Part shown: positions 1-4,734 of the stretch, piece after piece
Layout of the letters: each line of letters starts with the position of its first letter
Position numbering within the stretch: position 1 is the first letter of the stretch
Source: Hyphomicrobiales bacterium
GTDB lineage: Bacteria > Pseudomonadota > Alphaproteobacteria > Rhizobiales > Xanthobacteraceae
Length of the DNA: 6,526 nucleotides
Direction: 5' to 3'
NCBI GenBank assembly: GCA_016201085.1
Contig: JACQDO010000513.1
Coordinates: forward strand, 1 to 6,526
Position numbers and translations under genes: made by a program
Notes under the pieces: generated by a model
Seen by the model: only the letters and a program-made list of their open reading frames with translations
Told to the model about the DNA's origin: nothing
Databases searched by the model: none

Positions 1-476
1 ATGCGCGGATGCTGCGAGAGCCGCGCGATCACGTCGAGCGTGAGATCGCTGCGCTGGAACTGCGGATTGGTGTAGAGCACCACCGGAATGTCGACGCTGT
101 CGGCGATGGCGCGGAAGTAAGCTTCGATCTGCGCGTCCTTGAGCGGGAAATAGGCTTCGAGGATGGCGAGGATGCCGTCGGCGCCGAGCTTCTGGTAGTG
201 CTTCGCTTGCTCGACCGCGTCGGCGGTGGACGTGGACGCCACGCCGGCAATCACCGGTACGCGCTTGTTCGCGGCCTCGATGGTGGCCTGCACCACGGTC
301 GCGCGCTGCTCGCGGTTGAGATAGGCGAATTCGCCGGTGGAGCCGAGCGGCGTCAGCCCATGCACACCGGCCTTGATCAGGTCATCGCTCAGTTTGCCGA
401 GCACGTCGGTCTTGATGCGGCCGGCCGCGTCAATGGGCGAGACGAGGTAGGGGAAGACGCCGTGGAAGTCGGACAT
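1..476 (-). CDS. Dihydrodipicolinate synthase-family lyase, N-terminal 158 residues (partial)
   Basis: This is the N-terminal half of a class I (Schiff-base) aldolase/dehydratase of the DapA/NanA superfamily, probably cytosolic; members act on pyruvate or related 2-keto acids. The ATG at 476-474 has GAGG at 484-481, four bases upstream, a slightly short spacing. Seen: the family signature GSTGEF at residues 45-50, Y109 (in EAYFP) at the place of E. coli DapA Tyr107, and Y135 (in VLYTNP) at the place of Tyr133. The Schiff-base lysine should fall about residue 163, just off the left edge, so catalytic competence cannot be confirmed. DapA has SRTG after its YNVP, with Arg138 holding the substrate carboxylate; here the stretch reads NPQFQRS and Phe140 occupies that place. 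This argues against true DapA. A catabolic aldolase or keto-acid dehydratase is more likely; the substrate is unknown. It lies 176 bases downstream of the ABC ATPase gene, same direction. Confidence 0.88.
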   Translation of the reverse strand, partial: MSDFHGVFPYLVSPIDAAGRIKTDVLGKLSDDLIKAGVHGLTPLGSTGEFAYLNREQRATVVQATIEAANKRVPVIAGVASTSTADAVEQAKHYQKLGADGILAILEAYFPLKDAQIEAYFRAIADSVDIPVVLYTNPQFQRSDLTLDVIARLSQHPR

Positions 477-514
477 GGTACCTCGTGAAATAGGGCGCAG
501 CGGCGGGACTTTCA

Positions 515-622
515 CCTCTCCCATGGGGAGAGGTCGGATCGCGAAGCGATCCGGGTGAGGGGTTATAGCCTATCGATAGTCACTTGCCCCCTCACCCCAA
601 CCCTCTCCCCCAAGGGGAGAGG
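515..622. repeat. Cluster of intergenic palindromes (Rhizobiales-style repeat)
   Basis: This 108-base block occupies most of the gap between the ATPase stop and the lyase start. It contains a hairpin CCTCTCCC (515-522) with GGGAGAGG (526-533); a hairpin GGATCGC (536-542) with GCGATCC (546-552); a longer inverted repeat GGGTGAGGGG (553-562) with CCCCTCACCC (588-597) that encloses the palindrome CTATCGATAG (570-579); and a hairpin CCTCTCCCC (602-610) with GGGGAGAGG (614-622). Nested stems of this composition resemble dispersed intergenic repeats I know from Bradyrhizobium relatives. No T-tract follows a stem on the minus strand, so I do not call it an intrinsic terminator. It would be transcribed if the ATPase and lyase share a message. 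The rest of the gap (477-514 and 623-652) shows nothing beyond the lyase ribosome binding site. Confidence 0.85.
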
Positions 623-652
623 GAGCGCGCAGTGCTTGCTACGCGGCAGAAA

Positions 653-1708
653 CTAAAACACCCACAGCGCATCCGCCGGAAACTCGACATAATGCTCGCC
701 CGGTTCGAGCGGGGCCGCGGCATAGGCACGCACCGTGAGTTGCTCGCGCGCGAACACCAACTCCCAACGCTCGCCCAGATACATCGGCGCCTTGAGCTGC
801 ATCTTCAGCCGGTTCGGCCCGGGTGCGGTGGCGCAGCGCACGCGCTCAAGCCGGATGATGCCGACCGTTTTGGCGCCGGGCGCCGCTTTGGTGTGCGCCT
901 GGCCCGTGATGCGTTCGCCGAACACCTGCATGGTGGCGCTTGCGCCGTTGACCTCCACCAGCGTGCCGTCGAGACGATTGTTGCTGCCCATGAATTCCGC
1001 CGCGAACAGGGTCGCCGGCTTGTTATAGAGCTCGGTCGGCGGCCCGACCTGCGCGACCGTGCCGGCGTCGAGCAGCACGACCTGGTCGGCGATGGCCATC
1101 GCCTCGACTTGATCGTGCGTGACATGGATGGCGGAAAGGCCGAGCGTGACGATCAGCGTGCGCAGCCAGGCGCGCGCTTCCTCGCGCAGCTTGGCGTCGA
1201 GATTGGACAAAGGCTCGTCGAGCAGGATCACCGGCGGCTCGTAGACCAGGGCGCGGGCGATGGCGACGCGCTGCTGCTGGCCGCCAGAGAGCTGATGTGG
1301 GAATCGTTCGGCCAGCGCGCCCAAGCCGATCTGCGCCAGCGTCTTGTCGACGCGGCCCTTGATCTCAAGCGTCGAGGTGCCGCGCAGCTTCAGCCCATAG
1401 GCCACGTTGTCGAACACGTTGCGGTGCGGCCACAGCGCGTAAGACTGAAACACCAGCCCAAGCCCGCGCTTTTCCGCCGGCAACTCGATGCCGCGCCCGG
1501 CGTCGTAGAACACGTTGTCGCCGATCGCGATCGAGCCGGCATGCGGCATCTCCAGCCCGGCGATGGCGCGCAGCAGCGTGGTCTTGCCGCTGCCGGAGGG
1601 ACCGAGCAGCGCCACCACCTGGCCGGGCGTGACGTCGAGCGAGACGCCTTTGAGGATCTCGTTGTCGCCGAGACGCAGGCGGAGATCCTTGACCTTGAGA
1701 TCAGCCAT
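653..1708 (-). CDS. ABC importer ATP-binding protein (Fbp/Pot/CUT-type, with C-terminal TOBE-like region)
   Basis: This 351-residue cytoplasmic ATPase powers the importer encoded just upstream. All nucleotide-binding motifs are present: Walker A GPSGSGKTT (36-44), Q-loop Gln88, signature LSGGQQQR (140-147), Walker B VILLDEP (160-166) with Glu165, D-loop SNLD (168-171) and switch His198 in HVTHDQ. Roughly residues 240-351 form an extra C-terminal region with the size and position of a TOBE domain, usual for FbpC, PotA and MalK relatives and often involved in regulation or substrate sensing. The ATG at 1708 overlaps the permease stop in ATGGCTGA, giving an 8-base overlap and suggesting translational coupling. 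It has GGAG nine bases upstream (1721-1718). An in-frame TTG at 1741 would add 11 residues but lies inside the permease gene and is less likely. The exact transported substrate cannot be read from the ATPase. Confidence 0.96.
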   Translation of the reverse strand: MADLKVKDLRLRLGDNEILKGVSLDVTPGQVVALLGPSGSGKTTLLRAIAGLEMPHAGSIAIGDNVFYDAGRGIELPAEKRGLGLVFQSYALWPHRNVFDNVAYGLKLRGTSTLEIKGRVDKTLAQIGLGALAERFPHQLSGGQQQRVAIARALVYEPPVILLDEPLSNLDAKLREEARAWLRTLIVTLGLSAIHVTHDQVEAMAIADQVVLLDAGTVAQVGPPTELYNKPATLFAAEFMGSNNRLDGTLVEVNGASATMQVFGERITGQAHTKAAPGAKTVGIIRLERVRCATAPGPNRLKMQLKAPMYLGERWELVFAREQLTVRAYAAAPLEPGEHYVEFPADALWVF

Positions 1709-3371
1709 GCAGGCGCACTCCAAGCCGGACCGCGACGGCAAGGCCGACGCCGATCATCATCACATTCACCACCGACAAAGCCGACACCAGATCGATGGCG
1801 CCGGTGCCCCACAGCGACACCAGCAGCGAGCCGATCACCTCGGTGCCGGGCCCGAGCAGATAGATGCCGGTGGAATATTCGCGCACGAAGATCAGGAACA
1901 CCAGCAGCCAGCTCGCCAGCATGCCGTATTTGATCAGCGGCACGGTGACGTCGCGTTTCACGCGCAGGTCGCCGGCGCCGGAGACGCGCGCGGCTTCCTC
2001 CAGTTCCGGGCCGACCTGCAGCAGCGTGCCGGAGACCAGCCGCATGCCATAGGCCAGCCAGACGATCGAATAAGCCAACCAGATCGAGACCATGGTCGAG
2101 CGCAGCGGCGACAGGAATGCCACGAACAGGAACACCCACAGCAGCGCCAGGCCGGCGACCAGGCCGGGCATGGCGCGCGGCACCATCACCAGGTAGTCGA
2201 CCAGCCGCGTCCAGCCCGAATTCCAGCGGTGCACCGCGAGCGCGATGGCCGTGTAGCAGGCGACCGAGACGGCGCCACCGATCACGCCGATGCCGAGCGT
2301 ATTGACGATGCCGCGCACCACGTTCGGATAGTCGAGCAGTTCGCGATAGTGATCGAACGTCAGCACGTCCAGCAGATTGACGCCTTGGCCCCAGCTCACC
2401 ACGAACGAGCGCAGCGTGATGCCGGTGAGCGGCACCACCACCGTGATGAACAGCCAGAACACGATGGTCCCGAACGCCACCCAGCGCCAAGGGCCGAGCC
2501 GCAGCGCTTGCGTCTTCAGGCCCTTGCCGCGCACCGAGACGTAACGCTGCGCCTGGCGCAGCAACAGCCGCTGCATGAACACCAGCGGCGCGGTGATGGC
2601 GATGATGACGACCACCGCCACCGCCATGAGTTGATAGGATGGCACGCCCAGTTTATTGGTGAGCTTGAACAGATAGGTGGAGAGCACCAGCACATCCTGC
2701 GGATCGCCCAGCACCAGTGGCAGGCCGAATAGCTCAAAACCGAGGAAGAACACCAGCACGCCGGCGAACAGGATCGCAGGCCCGATCATCGGCAGGCTGA
2801 CGTTGAGCGCGACCTGCAACGGATTGGCGCCGGACACGCGCGCGGCTTCCTCCAGGTCGGTGCCGAGGCCCCGCAAGGCGGCGGCGCTGTAGAGATAGAC
2901 ATGCGGCACGTGGGTGAGCCCTGCGATCGCGATCAGCGAGAACAGCGAATACAGGTTCCATGGCACGAAGCCGAGCACGTCCTTGGCGAGCGTGGAAAAA
3001 ATCCCGACCGGACCGACCGCCACCACGTAGCCGAAGGCGATCACCACCGCCGAGACGAAGATCGGGATCAGGATCAACGGTTCGAGATATTGGCGGCCTG
3101 GCACGTCGGTGCGCACCATCAGGAAGGCGAGCAGGGCGCCGAGCGGCACCGCGATCGCCGCCATGCCGCCGGCGATGGCGGCGGTGGTCCATAACGCCTG
3201 CCAGAAATCCTCCTCCGCGAACACGAAGGAATAGGCGGAAAGGCTCAAGCGCGCCGCGCGATCGAAGAACGGCGCGGTAAGAAAGCTCTGGTAGACGACG
3301 AGCGCGATCGGCGCCAGCACCGCCAAGGCAGTGATGCCGAGCACGAGGAAGCGGTACACGATGATGGGCAT
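1701..3371 (-). CDS. ABC importer permease, two permease domains fused in one chain
   Basis: This 556-residue inner-membrane protein forms the whole translocation pore of the importer. It is about twice the length of a single-domain permease, as in FbpB and ThiP, and carries two binding-protein-dependent permease domains. Numbering from the TTG at 3374 (one residue more), hydrophobic segments run through about 8-30, 63-87, 97-122, 140-165, 196-222 and 247-268, then resume at about 297-320, 355-380, 394-422, 427-447, 484-508 and 527-551, giving about six spans per half. Each half has the cytoplasmic EAA loop that docks on the ATPase: EEAARVSGA at 175-183 and again, identical, at 459-467. I chose ATG at 3371 over the adjoining TTG at 3374; GAGG lies four bases before it. 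The stop overlaps the ATPase start. Substrate specificity is not visible here; relatives carry ferric iron, thiamine, phosphonates and other small solutes. Confidence 0.95.
   Translation of the reverse strand: MPIIVYRFLVLGITALAVLAPIALVVYQSFLTAPFFDRAARLSLSAYSFVFAEEDFWQALWTTAAIAGGMAAIAVPLGALLAFLMVRTDVPGRQYLEPLILIPIFVSAVVIAFGYVVAVGPVGIFSTLAKDVLGFVPWNLYSLFSLIAIAGLTHVPHVYLYSAAALRGLGTDLEEAARVSGANPLQVALNVSLPMIGPAILFAGVLVFFLGFELFGLPLVLGDPQDVLVLSTYLFKLTNKLGVPSYQLMAVAVVVIIAITAPLVFMQRLLLRQAQRYVSVRGKGLKTQALRLGPWRWVAFGTIVFWLFITVVVPLTGITLRSFVVSWGQGVNLLDVLTFDHYRELLDYPNVVRGIVNTLGIGVIGGAVSVACYTAIALAVHRWNSGWTRLVDYLVMVPRAMPGLVAGLALLWVFLFVAFLSPLRSTMVSIWLAYSIVWLAYGMRLVSGTLLQVGPELEEAARVSGAGDLRVKRDVTVPLIKYGMLASWLLVFLIFVREYSTGIYLLGPGTEVIGSLLVSLWGTGAIDLVSALSVVNVMMIGVGLAVAVRLGVRLHG
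1718..1721 (-). promoter_or_regulatory. Ribosome binding site deciding the ATPase start
   Basis: GGAG on the minus strand lies nine bases before the ATG at 1708, inside the end of the permease gene. It favours that ATG over the upstream in-frame TTG at 1741. The position within the upstream reading frame fits coupled translation. Confidence 0.65.
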
Positions 3372-3375
3372 CAAT

Positions 3376-3379
3376 CCTC
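3376..3379 (-). promoter_or_regulatory. Ribosome binding site of the permease gene
   Basis: GAGG on the minus strand lies four bases before the ATG at 3371, closer than the usual spacing. It directly adjoins the end of the palindromic element at 3380, so folding of that element could affect ribosome access. The effect on expression is inference. Confidence 0.5.
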
Positions 3380-3482
3380 GTCATTCCGGGGCGCGAGCGC
3401 AGCGAGCGAACCCGGAATCCATAATCCCGGTGTTGCGGAGTATGGATTCCGGGTCCGGCCCTTTGGGCCGTCCCGGAATGAC
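3380..3482. repeat. Palindromic intergenic repeat between binding protein and permease genes
   Basis: The gap of 120 bases between the two genes is almost filled by this cruciform-like element. Outer arms GTCATTCCGGG (3380-3390) and CCCGGAATGAC (3472-3482) are perfect inverse complements. Inner arms CCCGGAATCCATA (3411-3423) and TATGGATTCCGGG (3441-3453) are also perfect, with a 17-base loop. A side hairpin CGGCCC/GGGCCG (3456-3461, 3465-3470) and a doubled GCGAGCG (3393-3408) fill the spaces between. The arms match the style of a dispersed repeat common in Bradyrhizobium-type genomes, from memory. It begins 9 bases after the binding-protein stop codon and would be present in the operon message, where such a fold could protect the upstream binding-protein mRNA or reduce downstream expression. 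Confidence 0.9.
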
Positions 3483-3491
3483 AAAGTCAAA

Positions 3492-4580
3492 TCACTGCCC
3501 CTTCTTCGCCGCTTGCCACTTCGACAGGAAAGCCAGCCGCTTGGTCTGGTCGAGATTTTCCAGCAGTGTCTGGTCGATCGGCACCGGCCGCGCCTTGTCG
3601 CCGATCAGCTCGGTGACACGCTTGAGCGTGGCTTCGCCTTCCACGTCCGAGCGCAGCGAATATAGGTTCGCCTTGTTGGCGACGATGTCCTGGCCGCGCT
3701 TGGACAGCAGATAGTCGAGGAACAGCTTGCCGGCGTTCGGGTTCTTCGCCTGCTTGGAGACGAAGGCCACGCGCGAAGTCACCATGGTGTAGTCCTTCGG
3801 CAACACGATGCCGAGGTTGGGGTCCTTCTTGGAGCGGCCGAGCGCGTAGGAGCCGAAAATGCCGTAGGCGATCAGATGCTCGCCGGATGTGACGCGCTCC
3901 ATCATGGCGCCGGCGCTGGTGTAGAGTTTGGCGCCGGTCTTGCCGAAGGCCTTGAACAGGTCCCAGGCGGCCGGGAAATTCTTGATGTCCTCGGTGCAGA
4001 ACAGGAAGCCGACGCCCGAGCGCTCGGGGTCGTAGGCGGTGATCTTGCCCTTGTAGAAATCGGGCTTGGCGTTGAGCAGCTTCAGCAGATCGCCGTGATC
4101 CTTCGGCACGTCCTCGGCCGGCACCAGCCGTTTGTTGTAGACGATGGCGATCGGCTCATAGGTGGTGCCATAGGCCGCGTCTTTGAATACCGCCCATTTC
4201 GGCAGCGCCTTGATCTCCGGCGAGGCGTAGGCGAGCGCATGGCCGTCGGCCACCAGCTTCACCTGCAGGTCCATGGCCGAGGACCAGATCAGGTCGCCGG
4301 TGCCGTTATTGGCGGCGGCTTCGGCGATGAAACGGTTGTACAGCTCGGTGGAATTGAGATCGGAATACTCGACCTTGATGCCGGGATAGAGCGTCTCGAA
4401 ATCCTTGACCAGCGGATTGGCGGCCACCGAGTCGGTGGTCGAATAGATCACCAGTTTGCCTTCCTTCTTGGCGGCTTCGACCAGCTTGCCGTAGTCGGCC
4501 GGATAGCCCTGCGGCGCTTGCGCATGGGCGAGGCCGATGCTTAAGGCGGCGGCGATGGCCGCGGATAAGATGTAACGCAT
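3492..4580 (-). CDS. ABC importer periplasmic solute-binding protein (FbpA-like family, substrate unknown)
   Basis: This 362-residue protein captures the solute in the periplasm and delivers it to the fused permease. Residues 1-20 are a signal peptide: positive start, hydrophobic core, then AHA before QAP as the likely signal peptidase I site. No lipobox cysteine is present, so it should be soluble. The mature part opens with YGKLVEAAKKEGKLVIYSTTDS, typical of the Fbp/FutA-like extracellular solute-binding family, and its length is usual for it. Ferric-binding FbpA proteins hold iron with adjacent tyrosines (NNYYW) late in the chain; the apparent equivalent here is FGSYALGR (242-249), with one tyrosine (Tyr245) followed by alanine. 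An organic or phosphonate-like ligand is therefore at least as plausible as ferric iron. My alignment of that region is by eye. The ATG at 4580 has GAGG seven bases upstream. The gene leads the importer operon and follows a terminator, suggesting its own promoter. Confidence 0.94.
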   Translation of the reverse strand: MRYILSAAIAAALSIGLAHAQAPQGYPADYGKLVEAAKKEGKLVIYSTTDSVAANPLVKDFETLYPGIKVEYSDLNSTELYNRFIAEAAANNGTGDLIWSSAMDLQVKLVADGHALAYASPEIKALPKWAVFKDAAYGTTYEPIAIVYNKRLVPAEDVPKDHGDLLKLLNAKPDFYKGKITAYDPERSGVGFLFCTEDIKNFPAAWDLFKAFGKTGAKLYTSAGAMMERVTSGEHLIAYGIFGSYALGRSKKDPNLGIVLPKDYTMVTSRVAFVSKQAKNPNAGKLFLDYLLSKRGQDIVANKANLYSLRSDVEGEATLKRVTELIGDKARPVPIDQTLLENLDQTKRLAFLSKWQAAKKGQ

Positions 4581-4587
4581 GACGACA

Positions 4588-4591
4588 CCTC
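4588..4591 (-). promoter_or_regulatory. Ribosome binding site of the binding-protein gene
   Basis: GAGG (within TGAGGT) on the minus strand lies seven bases before the ATG at 4580, an ideal spacing. It is the best ribosome site in the window and fits high production of a binding protein. Confidence 0.75.
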
Positions 4592-4621
4592 AGTAATGCT
4601 GTTGCGACCGTATAGGCCTGC

Positions 4622-4643
4622 CCCCGCCGGCCGTTCGGCGGGG
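4622..4643. repeat. GC-rich hairpin repeating the stem of the neighbouring terminator
   Basis: CCCCGCCG (4622-4629) and CGGCGGGG (4636-4643) form a perfect 8-bp stem around a 6-base loop. The stem sequence is identical to that of the terminator at 4692-4714, about 70 bases away. On neither strand is it followed by a T-tract, so it is not a standard intrinsic terminator. It lies in the 5' leader region of the importer operon, about 40 bases before the binding-protein start, so it may be a leader stem, a decayed terminator copy or an operator-like site. Confidence 0.7.
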
Positions 4644-4682
4644 ATGCTACTCCAGTGCTTCCGGGCTCGCCTAGGGCCTGCC

Positions 4683-4714
4683 AAAACGAAACCCCGCCGA
4701 GATGCGCGGCGGGG
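4683..4714 (-). terminator. Intrinsic terminator after the cytochrome/propeller gene
   Basis: On the minus strand a perfect 8-bp stem, CCCCGCCG (4714-4707) with CGGCGGGG (4699-4692), encloses a 7-base loop and is followed at once by TTTCGTTTT (4691-4683). It begins 20 bases after the TAA at 4737-4735. It should separate this gene's transcript from the importer operon downstream, although readthrough cannot be excluded because the T-tract is interrupted. Confidence 0.8.
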
Positions 4715-4734
4715 ACATTCGTGTAACGCGCTGC

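Noticed and set aside
602..622. Strong CCTCTCCCC/GGGGAGAGG hairpin as the terminator of the importer operon
   Set aside because: On the minus strand it is followed by GTTGGGGTGAGG, not a T-tract; it fits a dispersed repeat better.
1709..1741. Upstream TTG start that would lengthen the ATPase by 11 residues
   Set aside because: The added residues are not part of the ATPase fold and the ATG at 1708 has a GGAG at good spacing plus the usual overlap with the permease stop.
584..1933. Long plus-strand open frame of 449 codons opposite the ATPase and permease
   Set aside because: Low-complexity, Arg/His/Gln-rich product with no recognisable motif, starting inside the palindrome cluster; it is the antisense shadow of GC-rich genes whose minus-strand products carry full ABC motifs.
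1515..2732. Plus-strand open frame of 405 codons opposite the permease
   Set aside because: The product is a His/Gln/Asp/Arg-rich string with no hydrophobic core, typical of the reverse of a membrane-protein gene.
3393..3408. Doubled GCGAGCG as a possible CRISPR or iteron repeat
   Set aside because: Only two short copies two bases apart inside a palindromic element; no array or spacer pattern.
3876..4544. Plus-strand open frame of 222 codons opposite the binding protein
   Set aside because: It lies entirely within a well-supported gene on the other strand and has no domain or good ribosome site.
4600..4640. TATACG at 4613-4608 as a -10 box for the binding-protein gene
   Set aside because: No convincing -35 box lies 16-18 bases upstream; the stretch there is GC-rich hairpin. 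A promoter is expected somewhere in 4581-4690 but I cannot place it.
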